Positions 1 to 8,708 of a stretch of 64,000 bases of DNA are shown here, in pieces. This DNA comes from Bradyrhizobium sp. ORS 278. GTDB lineage: Bacteria; Pseudomonadota; Alphaproteobacteria; Rhizobiales; Xanthobacteraceae. The stretch spans positions 5,486,501 to 5,550,500 of the forward strand of contig NC_009445.1 in the NCBI RefSeq assembly GCF_000026145.1. Reading direction: 5' to 3'. The notes below the pieces were generated by a model, which saw only the letters and a list, made by a program, of their open reading frames with translations, made no database searches and was not told the DNA's origin. Every line of letters starts with the position of its first letter. Within the stretch, counting starts at the first letter, position 1. Position numbers and translations under genes: made by a program.

Positions 1-550
1 CCGATTTGTAGGGCAAATAGGAGAACTTCGCGCCGGTCTTCTTCTCGACGAACACCGTGAGCACGTGATCCTCGCGCTTGGAGCCGGTGCCGCCCATCTT
101 GAACGGAGAGCTCGACGCCTTGGCGGCGTCGATGAATTCCTTCACCGTCTTCGGGCCGTTGACGTTGTCCCACAGCACGAACTGATCGAGCGCAATCACC
201 GCGACCGGCGACAGCTCTTTCCAGTCGAACGGCAGCTTGGCGGACAGCGGCAGCATATAGATCAGCGAATAGGCGATCAGGATCTTGTTCGGATCGCCAT
301 CGCTGGACTTCATGTACATCAGCGCCTCGGCGCCCGATGCGCCGCCCTTCAGCGACACGACGACCGGCTGCTTCAGCAGATTGTTCTTCTGGATCGCGGC
401 CTGCATCATGCGCGCCATCTGGTCGGATGCACCGCCGGCGCCGGCAGCGACGACGATCTCGACCGGCTTGGTCGGCTCCCATCCGGCGAAGGCCGGCGCG
501 GTTGCGAAAAGGGCCACGGTGGTGGCCGCGATCTTGATCAGGTTACGCAC
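1..550 (-). CDS. TctC/Bug-family tricarboxylate-type substrate-binding protein, C-terminus outside window
   Basis: This is the N-terminal 183 codons of a periplasmic solute receptor of the tripartite tricarboxylate transporter (Bug/TctC) family. A GTG start at 550 follows a GGGG ribosome-binding stretch. An upstream ATG (560) in another frame stops after five codons. The protein opens with a signal peptide (hydrophobic IAATTVALFATAPAFA, cleavage near AFA). It continues with WEPTKPVEIVVAAGAGGASD, the family's first beta strand and ligand loop. The frame is open to the window edge. It sits 129 bp after an enoyl-CoA hydratase on the same strand, so it is probably co-transcribed and may import the acid that the operon degrades. 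The ligand is unknown, and TctA/TctB membrane subunits are not visible here. Confidence 0.85.
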   Translation of the reverse strand, partial: MRNLIKIAATTVALFATAPAFAGWEPTKPVEIVVAAGAGGASDQMARMMQAAIQKNNLLKQPVVVSLKGGASGAEALMYMKSSDGDPNKILIAYSLIYMLPLSAKLPFDWKELSPVAVIALDQFVLWDNVNGPKTVKEFIDAAKASSSPFKMGGTGSKREDHVLTVFVEKKTGAKFSYLPYKS

Positions 551-679
551 GTGTTTTCATCCCCGTTCGAAGCGCCAGCTTTTACCCTACCAGGATACTG
601 CTGGCTTATTGTGGTCACTTCAAGAACACAAGCGAGATGCAGCCTCATGTCCTCGGCATAAGGTCGCATCATCATCGGA

Positions 680-1477
680 CTACTTGCCCTTCCAGTTCGG
701 TGTCCGCTTGTTGAGGAACGCGTCCATGCCCTCGCGGAAATCCTCGCTCATATACGCGCGCAGGATGAGGTCCTCGCCCTCATCGCGGGACAAGGTGCGG
801 CGGATGCGGCGCACCGCCTCCTTGGTGACTTCGAGCGTGATCGGCGCATGCGAGGCGACCAGCTTCGCGGTCTCCAGGGCGCGCGTCTGCAAGGTCTCGA
901 CGTCGGGCACGATCTCGTTGAGCAGGCCGAGCGCGAGCGCCTCCGGCGCCTCGACCAGGCGGGCCTTGAAGATCAGGTCCTTGGTGCGCGCCGGCCCGAT
1001 CAGCGATACCACGCGGGAGATGTTCGACATCGACAGGCAGTTGCCGAGCGTGCGCGCGATCGGAAAGCCCATGCGCGTGGTCTCGGTGCCGATGCGGATA
1101 TCGCAGCACGCGGCGATGCCGGCGCCGCCGCCGGTGCAGGCGCCCGCGATCGCGGCGATCACCGGCACGCGGCAAAGCTCGAGCGTGCCGAGCACGCGAT
1201 CGATCCGCGCCTCGTAGTCGAGCGCGTCCTGCGCGGTCTTGAAGGCGCGGAACTGCGAGATGTCGGTGCCGGAGGCGAAGGCCTTGTCGCCGGCCCCGGT
1301 CAGGATCAGCGCCTTGATCGACCGGTCGGCGTTGATGGCCTCGCAGATCGAGGCCATCTGGTCGTACATCGCGAAGGTCATCGCGTTGCGCGCCTGCGGC
1401 CGGTTGAAGGTGATCTTGGCGATGCCGTCGTCGACGGCATAGAGGAGATCGTCGGATCCGGTCGCAGGAGCGCTCAT
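680..1477 (-). CDS. Enoyl-CoA hydratase/isomerase (crotonase) family protein
   Basis: A 265-residue crotonase-fold protein. The N-terminal strand ITFNRPQARNAM, the first oxyanion-hole segment FASGTDISQF and the second, GACTGGGAGIAACCDIRIG, are all present, and the C-terminal helix ends in FLNKRTPNWKGK, as is usual for the family. Crotonases hydrate, isomerise or hydrolyse acyl-CoA thioesters, and the exact reaction cannot be told from sequence. Its ATG overlaps the stop of the upstream aminotransferase in a TGATG arrangement, so translation is probably coupled. Sharing an operon with two glyoxylate aminotransferases and a TctC-type receptor suggests a dedicated catabolic route for an organic acid. 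Confidence 0.85.
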   Translation of the reverse strand: MSAPATGSDDLLYAVDDGIAKITFNRPQARNAMTFAMYDQMASICEAINADRSIKALILTGAGDKAFASGTDISQFRAFKTAQDALDYEARIDRVLGTLELCRVPVIAAIAGACTGGGAGIAACCDIRIGTETTRMGFPIARTLGNCLSMSNISRVVSLIGPARTKDLIFKARLVEAPEALALGLLNEIVPDVETLQTRALETAKLVASHAPITLEVTKEAVRRIRRTLSRDEGEDLILRAYMSEDFREGMDAFLNKRTPNWKGK

Positions 1478-2670
1478 CAGGCCACCTTCGGAATCGGCGC
1501 AGCCTCGCGCGCCTTGAGGACATCCATCGCCGCGAGCACGCCACCGGCGCGATGCGGGACATTGGCGAGCGCGAGGCCCATCTCGACGCCGGACAGTGTC
1601 CCCATCAGCATCAGGTCATTGAAGTGACCGATGTGGCCGATGCGGAACACCTTGCCCTTGATCTTGTTGAGGCCGGTACCGAGCGACATGTCGAAGTTCT
1701 CGAGCACGGTCTTGCGGAACGCATCGGCGTCATGGCCCTCGGGCATGACGACGCCGGTCAGCGCCGGCGAATGCGCCTGCGGATCCTGGCACTGCGTGTC
1801 CAGGCCCCAGGCCTTGACGGCCGCGCGCGTCGCCAGGCTATGGCGGCGGTGACGCGCGAACACGTTCTCGTGGCCCTCCTCCTCCAGCATCTTGAGCGCC
1901 TCGTTGAGGCCCATCAGCAGATTGCAGGCCGGCGTGTAGGGGAAGGTGCCGAGCTTGTTGAAGCTGATGACCTCCTGCCAGTCCCAGTACGAGCGCATGC
2001 CGGGGTTGGCCTTGGCGACGGCCAGCGCCTTCTCGGAGACGGCGTTGAAGCCGAGGCCCGGAGGCAGCATCAGGCCCTTCTGCGAGCCGGCGACGGAGAC
2101 GTCGATGCCCCAGGCGTCGTGCTCATACTCCATCGAGCCGAGACCTGAGATGGTGTCGACCATCAGCAGCGCCGGATGGCCGGCGCGATCGAGCGCCTTG
2201 CGCACGTCCAGCGGCGGCGTGAGGCAGCCGGTCGAGGTCTCGTTGTGCACGACGCAGACGGCCTTGATCTTGTGCGCCTTGTCCGCGACGAGGCGCTGCT
2301 CGATCGCGGCAATGTCGGCGCCATGCCGCCAGTCGCCCGCGATGAAATCGACATCGAGCTTGAACTTGTCGGCGATCGCCTTCCACAACACGGCGAACTG
2401 GCCGGTCTCGGCCATCAGCACCTTGTCGCCGGGCGCCAGCGTGTTGACGATGGCCGCTTCCCACGCGCCGGTGCCGGACGACGGATAGATGACCACCGGC
2501 TGCTTGGTGCGGAAGATGCGCTGGCTGGCGGCGAGCACGGCGAAGCCGAGCTCGGCGAACTCCGGACCGCGATGGTCCAGCGTCGGCATGTCCATCGCGC
2601 GTAGCACGCGATCGGGCACGTTGGTCGGCCCCGGAATCTGAAGAAAATGCCGTCCTGTGTGCACAGTCAT
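1477..2670 (-). CDS. Class V aminotransferase, serine--glyoxylate type (paralogue 1)
   Basis: A PLP-dependent class V aminotransferase of 397 residues, resembling serine-glyoxylate and alanine-glyoxylate aminotransferases. The start at 2670 (MTVHTGRHF) was chosen because the family begins with this segment. Upstream in-frame codons extend 47 residues but look non-coding. The PLP lysine is Lys198 in GSQKGLMLPPG. Phosphate-binding and substrate segments YPSSGTGAWEA and VHNETSTG are intact. It probably transfers an amino group from serine (or another donor) to glyoxylate, giving glycine. Ureidoglycine-glyoxylate and aspartate-glyoxylate aminotransferases share this fold and cannot be excluded. 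It follows a very similar paralogue by 208 bp. Confidence 0.88.
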   Translation of the reverse strand: MTVHTGRHFLQIPGPTNVPDRVLRAMDMPTLDHRGPEFAELGFAVLAASQRIFRTKQPVVIYPSSGTGAWEAAIVNTLAPGDKVLMAETGQFAVLWKAIADKFKLDVDFIAGDWRHGADIAAIEQRLVADKAHKIKAVCVVHNETSTGCLTPPLDVRKALDRAGHPALLMVDTISGLGSMEYEHDAWGIDVSVAGSQKGLMLPPGLGFNAVSEKALAVAKANPGMRSYWDWQEVISFNKLGTFPYTPACNLLMGLNEALKMLEEEGHENVFARHRRHSLATRAAVKAWGLDTQCQDPQAHSPALTGVVMPEGHDADAFRKTVLENFDMSLGTGLNKIKGKVFRIGHIGHFNDLMLMGTLSGVEMGLALANVPHRAGGVLAAMDVLKAREAAPIPKVA

Positions 2671-2878
2671 TGGCGTCCATCCCCGGTCATTTGGTTGGTG
2701 CGCGGACGTGGCATCCCACGCGCTCGCCGCGCTTTTCTCCCGCCAGACCGCTGGCGTCAATAAAGAAGACGCAGGCGCCGATGGCTTCGGGCTGGCATCT
2801 CTCAGCAACACACAGATCTCCCATTTATGTGCAGCGCGGCATGACCGGGGCTGGCGCGGCGCTGCACGTGCTCCGACC

Positions 2879-4084
2879 CTACTTCACGACTGCGAGATGC
2901 CGCGGCGCGTTGCCGGGCAGCGGCTGCTCCAACAGCGCCATCGCGGCATCGACGCCGCCGCCACGATGCGGCACGCCGGCGACGCGCAAGCCCATTTCAA
3001 CGCCACTCAACGCCGCCATCAGGGTGAGTTCGTTGCACTCGCCGAGATGGCCGATGCGGAACACCTTGCCGGCGACCTTCGAGAGGCCCGAGCCCAGCGA
3101 CATGTTGAAATTGTCCAACACAACCTGGCGGAACTGATCGGCGTCATGCCCGGGCGGCATCAGCACGGCGGTCAGCACCGGCGAATAATCCCGCGGCTCC
3201 TGGCACAGCACGTCGAGCCCCCAATGCTCGACCGCCGCGCGGGTCGCCGCCGCGAGCTTCTGGTGTCGCGCGAACACCTGTTCGAGCCCTTCCTCGAGCA
3301 ACATCGCAATCGCCTCGCGCAGGCCGTAAAGCAGGTTCGTCGCCGGCGTATAGGGGAAGAAGCCGTTCGCGTTCAGCTTCAGCATATCCTCCCAATCCCA
3401 GAATGAACGCGGCATCTTGTTCGCCTTGGCGACGGCGCGCGCCTTGTCCGAGACGGCGTTGAAGCCGAGGCCCGGCGGCAACATGAAGCCCTTCTGCGAG
3501 CACGACACGGCCACGTCGACCTTCCACTCGTCGAAGCGGAAGTCGGCCGAGGCGAGGCCGGAGATGGTATCGACCATCAGCAGCGCCGGATGCCCCGCGC
3601 GGTCCATCGCGGCGCGCACCTCGCCGATCCGGCTGGTCGCGCCGGTCGAGGTCTCGTTGTGCACGACCATCACCGCCTTGAACTGGTGCGCGGTATCGGC
3701 CGTCAGCTTCTCCTCGATGGCAGCGGGATCGACGCCGCGGCGCCAGTCGCCGGGAATGAAATCGACCTCGATGCCCCAACGCGCCGCCATCTGGCGCCAC
3801 AGCGTCGCGAAGTGGCCGGTCTCGACCATCAGCACCCTGTCGCCTGGCGACAACGTGTTCACGATCGCAGCCTCCCAGGCGCCCGTGCCAGATGACGGAT
3901 AGATGATGACCGGGCCCGTGGTCTTGAAGATCTTCTGCGAACCAGAGAGCACGGCCTTGCCGAGCTCGGCGAACTCGGCGCTGCGGTGGTCGATCACCGG
4001 CATGTCCATCGCCCGCAGCACGCGCTCGGGGACTGGGCTGGGCCCCGGAATGTGCAGGAAATGACGACCTTGATGGCGGGTCAC
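2879..4084 (-). CDS. Class V aminotransferase, serine--glyoxylate type (paralogue 2)
   Basis: A 401-residue class V aminotransferase that aligns without large gaps to its downstream neighbour; both place the PLP lysine at residue 198 (here CSQKGFMLPPG). It starts with GTG at 4084 after a GGAG element about 8 bases upstream. IYPSSGTGAWEAAIVNTLSP is shared almost exactly with the paralogue, while the segment after VHNETSTG (ATSRIGEV versus CLTPPLDV) differs. That divergence near the active site could give the two enzymes different amino donors or acceptors. As the first gene of the leftward operon, it faces the GntR regulator across a 127-bp divergent promoter. Confidence 0.88.
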   Translation of the reverse strand: MTRHQGRHFLHIPGPSPVPERVLRAMDMPVIDHRSAEFAELGKAVLSGSQKIFKTTGPVIIYPSSGTGAWEAAIVNTLSPGDRVLMVETGHFATLWRQMAARWGIEVDFIPGDWRRGVDPAAIEEKLTADTAHQFKAVMVVHNETSTGATSRIGEVRAAMDRAGHPALLMVDTISGLASADFRFDEWKVDVAVSCSQKGFMLPPGLGFNAVSDKARAVAKANKMPRSFWDWEDMLKLNANGFFPYTPATNLLYGLREAIAMLLEEGLEQVFARHQKLAAATRAAVEHWGLDVLCQEPRDYSPVLTAVLMPPGHDADQFRQVVLDNFNMSLGSGLSKVAGKVFRIGHLGECNELTLMAALSGVEMGLRVAGVPHRGGGVDAAMALLEQPLPGNAPRHLAVVK

Positions 4085-4125
4085 GGCAGAACTCCGAGAA
4101 CAAGCGGCATTATGACACCAACAAT

Positions 4126-4173
4126 TGCATTCAAAATATAGTAATACAAGAAATTAATGCATTCATATATGAG
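4126..4173. promoter_or_regulatory. Candidate GntR operator: repeated TGCATTCA element in divergent promoter
   Basis: The AT-rich spacer between the aminotransferase operon and the GntR gene carries TGCATTCA twice as a direct repeat (4126 and 4158), exactly 32 bp apart or about three helical turns. The second copy runs into the perfect palindrome TCATATATGA (4163-4172). Spacing and position are typical of an autoregulated FCD-GntR operator, but no binding is shown. Confidence 0.45.
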
Positions 4174-4211
4174 ATCGACCTCATCTGTGTCCCCCGCTAC
4201 AATGGTAGGGC

Positions 4212-4970
4212 ATGAGTTCCACGACTCCCGATACCGAGGCGCCCTCCGTGGCAGATCCTGGCGTTCGCGCGCTTCCGGCGCGCGACGAGACATCGTTGCA
4301 TGACGAGATCCTGGCGCGGCTGCGCGACTACATCGTCGAGGGCCATGTCGCCGATGGCGGCCGGCTGTCGGAGCGGCAGTTGTGCGAGATGCTCGGCGTT
4401 TCCAGGACGCCCCTGCGGGAGGCTCTCAAGGTCCTGGCTGCCGAGGGCCTGGTCGAGTTGCTACCCAACCGCGGCGCCCGCGTCCGCCCGCTGAGCGCCG
4501 CCGACATCCGCGAGCTGTTCGACCTGATGGGAGGGCTGGAGGGCCTCGCGGGACGCCTCGCCTGCGAGAAGATCGCCGATGAAGCGATCGCGAAGATCGA
4601 GCAATATCATCACGATATGTACGGATTCTACATGCGGCAGGACATGCAGGGCTATTTCCGCATGAACCAGCTCATCCACCGCGCGATCGTCAATGCCGCC
4701 GGCAATGCCACGCTTCAATCGACGTATGAAAGCCTGGCCGGACGTATCCGCCGGGTGCGCTTCTCGGCCAATTTCGCCCGCAGGCGGGAGCGCTGGAGCG
4801 AGGCCATGCGCGAGCACGAGCTGATCCTCGACGCGCTGCGCCGCCGCGCCGGCAGCGAGCTGTCGGACATCCTGTTTCAGCACCTGCGCAACAAAGGGGC
4901 GGCCGCGATCACGTATTTTGCGGAGAGCCTCGAAGGGCCCGCCGCAGCGCCTGGAGGCAGTCCCGGATAG
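4212..4970 (+). CDS. GntR-family (FCD subfamily) transcriptional regulator
   Basis: A 252-residue regulator. The winged helix-turn-helix spans about residues 28-95, with the recognition segment VSRTPLREALKVLAAEGLV and wing PNRGARVRPL. It is followed by a helical FCD ligand-binding domain (about 100-235) with metal-ligand-like histidines such as those in the segment MNQLIHRAI and in REHELI. FCD regulators sense carboxylic acids and usually repress a neighbouring operon. It is divergent from the aminotransferase operon and upstream of the FAD dehydrogenase, so both are likely targets. The ATG at 4212 has a GGTAGGG placed unusually close. A downstream ATG at 4300 is possible but would trim the N-terminal arm. 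Confidence 0.85.
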   Translation: MSSTTPDTEAPSVADPGVRALPARDETSLHDEILARLRDYIVEGHVADGGRLSERQLCEMLGVSRTPLREALKVLAAEGLVELLPNRGARVRPLSAADIRELFDLMGGLEGLAGRLACEKIADEAIAKIEQYHHDMYGFYMRQDMQGYFRMNQLIHRAIVNAAGNATLQSTYESLAGRIRRVRFSANFARRRERWSEAMREHELILDALRRRAGSELSDILFQHLRNKGAAAITYFAESLEGPAAAPGGSPG

Positions 4971-5092
4971 ACTAAAGTCGAGGTCCATCGTCCGGAATTG
5001 CATGCAATCCGGTTGACCCTTCTTCATAAATGATTGACACCGGGACGAGCCCCGTGGAACTGCGACGCGACCAGGGCTGACCAGGGATCACC

Positions 5093-8047
5093 ATGCCGAA
5101 CGCCAAAGCCGGTCCGTCCAGCCTCGAACGGAAGCTCCGCGCCGAGATCACCGGCGACGTCTTCTTCGACCGCTTCAACCGGGGCCGCTACGCCACCGAC
5201 GCCTCGTTCTATCAAATCGTCCCGGCTGGCGTCGTCGTTCCGCGGACGATGGACGAAGCCTTGCGCGCGCTGGCCATTGCACGCGACGACGGCCGCATCG
5301 TCACGCCGCGCGGCGGCGGCACCTCGCAATGCGGCCAGACCGTGAACGACGGCATCGTCGTCGACGTCTCCAAGCACCTCAACCGGATCGTCTCGCTCGA
5401 CGTCGAGGGCCGCAGCTGCGTGGTGGAGCCGGGCATCGTGCTCGATGATCTCAACCGCCAGCTCAAAAAGCATGGCCTGTGGTTTCCGGTCGACGTCTCC
5501 ACAGCCTCGCGCGCCACGATCGGCGGCATGGCCGGCAACAATTCCTGCGGTGGACGCTCGCTGCGCTACGGCACGATGCGCGACAACACCGTCGCGATCG
5601 ATGCCGCGCTCGCCGACGGCACGCTGGCGCGTTTCGGCGAGGTGCCGCGCGATCTCAGCGAGGTCGGCGCGCCGGACAACGCCCGCGCGCTGTTCCGCGA
5701 CATGCTGGCGCTCGGCGAGCGCGAGGCGGCGGAGATCGCCGACAAGTTTCCAAAAGTGCAGCGCCGCGTCGGCGGCTACAATCTCGACGCGCTGACGCCG
5801 CGCAATGCCGCCAACAATCTCGCGCATCTGCTGGTCGGCTCGGAGGGCACCCTCGCCTTCTCCACCAGGATCGAGCTGAAGCTGTGGCCACTGATCCGCA
5901 CCAAGGTGCTCGGCGTCTGCCATTTCGGCAGCTTCTACCAGGCCATGGACGCGGCCCAGCACCTCGTCAAGCTGAAGCCGATCGCGGTCGAGCTGGTCGA
6001 CCGCACCATGATCGGGCTTGGCCGCGACATCGCGATGTTCCAGCCGGTGATCGCGGCCGCCGTGCGCGGCGATCCCGACGCCATTCTCGTCGTCGAGTTC
6101 GCCGAGGAGACTGTCGACGAGAACCTCGCCAAGCTGAGGCAGCTGTCCGAGCTGATGGGCGATCTCGGCTTTGACTGGACGAACGAGACCCGCAAATGGG
6201 GCGGCTTGGTCGAGATCACCGAGCCCGCGCTGCAGGCCGCCGTCGCCGACTTCCGCGCTGCCGGCCTTAACGTGATGATGTCGATGAAGGAGGCCGGCAA
6301 GCCGGTGTCGTTCGTCGAGGACTGCGCCGTGCCGCTGCCGCATCTCGCCGACTACACCGCGCGCCTCAACGAGGTCTTCGCCAAACACGGCACCCGCGGC
6401 ACGATGTACGCGCATGCCTCCGAAGGCTGCCTGCACGTCCGCCCAGTGCTGAACCTGAAGCTGGAAAAGGACGTCAAGGCGATGCGCGCCATCGCCGAGG
6501 AAGCGTTTGCGATGGTGCGCGAGTACAAGGGCTCACATTCCGGCGAGCATGGCGACGGCATCGTGCGCTCGGAATTCCACGCGCAGATGTTCGGCGAGCG
6601 GATCGTCGCCGACTTCAAGGAGGTCAAGCAGCGCTTCGACCCCACGAACGTGCTCAATCCCGGCCGCATCGTCGATCCGCCCAGGATGGACGACCGCTCC
6701 CTGTTTCGCTATGCGCCGGACTATCGCGTCGACGACATCAAGCCCGTGCTGGACTGGTCGGCCTATCCCGGCGCCGCCGGCGGCTTCCAGGGCGCGGTCG
6801 AGATGTGCAACAACAACGGCGCCTGCCGCAAGCTCGACGGCGGCGTGATGTGCCCGTCCTATCGCGCCACCCGCGACGAGAAGGATGTCACGCGCGGCCG
6901 CGCCAACACGCTTCGGCTCGCGATCTCGGGCCAGCTCGGTCCCGGCGCGCTGTCGTCAGACGAGATGATGGAGACGCTGAAGCTTTGCGTTTCCTGCAAG
7001 GCCTGCCGCCGCGAATGCCCGACCGGCGTCGACATGGCCAAGATGAAGATCGAGGTGCTGGCCGCGCGGGCAAGCACGCATGGCCTCACTCTGCGCGATC
7101 GCCTCGTCGCCTATCTGCCCCGCTACGCCGACATGGTCGCCCGCTTCGCGCCGCTGGTGAACCTGCGCAATCATGTCGCGCCCTTGCGCGCGCTGATGGA
7201 GCGCGTCGCCGGCATCAGCGCCAGGCGCCAGCTGCCGGCATTCCGCAGCGACACCTTCCGCACCGATGCCGAGGCGTTCGGCCCCGAGAACGGCCGCGAG
7301 GTCGTCCTCTTCGGCGACACCTTCAACCGCATCTATGAGCGCGAGAACCTCGACGCCGCGCTGCGCGTGCTGATCGCCGGCGGCTATCGCGTCTATGTGC
7401 CCAGGCCGGCCGATGGCGGTCGCGCGCTGTGCTGCGGCCGCACGTTCCTCTCAGCCGGCCTCGTCGACGAAGCCAAGTCCGAGCTGCAGCGCCTGGTCGA
7501 GACCTACGCGCCGTTTGCGTCGCGCGGCGTGCCGATCATCGGTCTCGAGCCGAGCTGCCTCCTCACCCTGCGCGACGAGCTGCTGTCCCTGCGCCATGAC
7601 ACCACGGCCAGGACGATCAGCGCGCATGCGCTGTTGCTGGAGGAATTTTTGGCGCGCGAAGCCGAGAGCGGCCGGCTGGCGCTGCCGCTCGGCCCCCTGC
7701 CCGGCAAGGCGCTGCTGCACGGCCATTGCCACCAGAAGTCCTTCGCCGCGTTCAAGCCGGTCGAGCAGGTGCTCCGCCTCATTCCCGAGCTCGCGGTCGA
7801 GACCATAGAATCCTCGTGCTGCGGCATGGCCGGCGCGTTCGGCTACGGCGCCGAGACCTACGACGTCTCGCTGCGGATGGCGGAGGCCTCGCTGCTGCCC
7901 GCCGTGCGCAAGGCCGACAGCACCACCTTCATCGTCGCCGACGGCACCTCCTGCCGCCACCAAATCCAGGACGGCGCCGCCCGCGGCGCCGTCCACGCCG
8001 CGCAGCTCCTGGCGATGAGCCTGGAGCGGGGGCAGCCGAGCGCGTAA
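5093..8047 (+). CDS. Fused FAD-binding and 4Fe-4S dehydrogenase (GlcD-GlcF/YdiJ-like 2-hydroxyacid dehydrogenase)
   Basis: A 984-residue fusion. The N-terminal FAD-binding domain (about 40-260, including PRGGGTSQCGQ and GSEGTLAFSTRIE) is followed by the FAD-oxidase C-terminal domain (about 270-530, with SGEHGDGIVRSE). A ferredoxin-like segment follows with Cys632, 635, 638 and 642 in CVSCKACRRECPTG. Two CCG-type cysteine-rich modules end the protein (CCGRTF near 780, HGHCHQKSF and SSCCGMAG near 880-910). Length and order match E. coli YdiJ, a D-2-hydroxyglutarate dehydrogenase, and fused glycolate/lactate dehydrogenases. The expected reaction is oxidation of a D-2-hydroxyacid with electrons passed to the respiratory chain. 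An AGGGATC site precedes the ATG. If the substrate is glycolate, the product would feed the neighbouring glyoxylate aminotransferases. Confidence 0.85.
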   Translation: MPNAKAGPSSLERKLRAEITGDVFFDRFNRGRYATDASFYQIVPAGVVVPRTMDEALRALAIARDDGRIVTPRGGGTSQCGQTVNDGIVVDVSKHLNRIVSLDVEGRSCVVEPGIVLDDLNRQLKKHGLWFPVDVSTASRATIGGMAGNNSCGGRSLRYGTMRDNTVAIDAALADGTLARFGEVPRDLSEVGAPDNARALFRDMLALGEREAAEIADKFPKVQRRVGGYNLDALTPRNAANNLAHLLVGSEGTLAFSTRIELKLWPLIRTKVLGVCHFGSFYQAMDAAQHLVKLKPIAVELVDRTMIGLGRDIAMFQPVIAAAVRGDPDAILVVEFAEETVDENLAKLRQLSELMGDLGFDWTNETRKWGGLVEITEPALQAAVADFRAAGLNVMMSMKEAGKPVSFVEDCAVPLPHLADYTARLNEVFAKHGTRGTMYAHASEGCLHVRPVLNLKLEKDVKAMRAIAEEAFAMVREYKGSHSGEHGDGIVRSEFHAQMFGERIVADFKEVKQRFDPTNVLNPGRIVDPPRMDDRSLFRYAPDYRVDDIKPVLDWSAYPGAAGGFQGAVEMCNNNGACRKLDGGVMCPSYRATRDEKDVTRGRANTLRLAISGQLGPGALSSDEMMETLKLCVSCKACRRECPTGVDMAKMKIEVLAARASTHGLTLRDRLVAYLPRYADMVARFAPLVNLRNHVAPLRALMERVAGISARRQLPAFRSDTFRTDAEAFGPENGREVVLFGDTFNRIYERENLDAALRVLIAGGYRVYVPRPADGGRALCCGRTFLSAGLVDEAKSELQRLVETYAPFASRGVPIIGLEPSCLLTLRDELLSLRHDTTARTISAHALLLEEFLAREAESGRLALPLGPLPGKALLHGHCHQKSFAAFKPVEQVLRLIPELAVETIESSCCGMAGAFGYGAETYDVSLRMAEASLLPAVRKADSTTFIVADGTSCRHQIQDGAARGAVHAAQLLAMSLERGQPSA

Positions 8048-8084
8048 TGCGCGCGCAGCCAACCGCGGAGCGCGATCTCAATGT

Positions 8085-8169
8085 CCGTCATTGCGAGGAG
8101 CGAAGCGACGAAGCAATCCAGGGCTTCTTGCTTGGCCCCTGGATTGCTTCGCTTCGCTCGCAATGACGG
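8085..8169. repeat. REP-like imperfect inverted repeat
   Basis: Two arms of about 32-38 bp (8085-8122 and 8138-8169) are reverse complements apart from a few inserted bases. The left arm begins CCGTCATTGCGAGG and the right arm ends CTCGCAATGACGG. The transcript would form a long hairpin between the dehydrogenase and the glcG-like gene. Elements starting with this sequence are, from general familiarity, abundant in Bradyrhizobium genomes; copy number here cannot be tested. Confidence 0.75.
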
Positions 8170-8213
8170 CCGATAAAGCCCACTTTGAATTGCAGATCAC
8201 AAAGGACACCGAC

Positions 8214-8642
8214 ATGGCCGACCTCTCGCTCGACACCGCCCGCAAGATCCTCGACGCCACGCTCGCCAAGGGCGTCGAGAAGAAGCTGAAGCCGCTGGCC
8301 GTCATGGTGCTCGACGCGCGCGGCTGCCTGAAGGCCGCCGCCGCGCAGGACGGCACCAGCCTGATGCGGGCAGAGGTCGCGCACGGCAAGGCCTATGGCG
8401 CGCTGGCGCTCGGCCTCGGTTCGCGCGCGCTGTTCCAGCGCGCCCAGGAGCAGGCCTATTTCATCGACGCCGTGAACACGCTGGCGCAGGGCCGCATGGT
8501 GCCGGTGCCCGGCGGCGTGCTGATCATGGATGGGCCCACTTTGCTCGGCGCCGTCGGCGTTTCCGGCGACACCTCCGACAATGACGAGATCTGCGCCGTC
8601 GCTGGCATCGAGGCCGCCGGCCTCAAGGCGAACGCGGGCTGA
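8214..8642 (+). CDS. GlcG/HbpS-family heme-binding-like protein
   Basis: A 142-residue protein of the GlcG/HbpS (DUF336) fold. Family features include DTARKILDATLAKGVE, the strand LAVMVLDARGCLKAAAAQDG and the closing glycine-rich loop GVLIMDGPTLLGAVGVSGDT. It starts at 8214 after AAAGGA; frame-open sequence upstream belongs to the repeat. GlcG proteins are encoded with glycolate oxidase subunits in many bacteria; their role is unclear, with heme or small-molecule binding reported for relatives. Placement 166 bp after the GlcD-GlcF-like fusion supports a linked function. Confidence 0.8.
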   Translation: MADLSLDTARKILDATLAKGVEKKLKPLAVMVLDARGCLKAAAAQDGTSLMRAEVAHGKAYGALALGLGSRALFQRAQEQAYFIDAVNTLAQGRMVPVPGGVLIMDGPTLLGAVGVSGDTSDNDEICAVAGIEAAGLKANAG

Positions 8643-8708
8643 ACGCCCGCTTAGCAACCTTTCGATCCGCTGCGGCTTCCTTGGTTGATCTGAACTGAGG
8701 GAGCTCGC

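Noticed and set aside
5024..6436. 470-codon minus-strand frame across the FAD dehydrogenase
   Set aside because: It is a shadow of the well-supported plus-strand protein and shows no family similarity.
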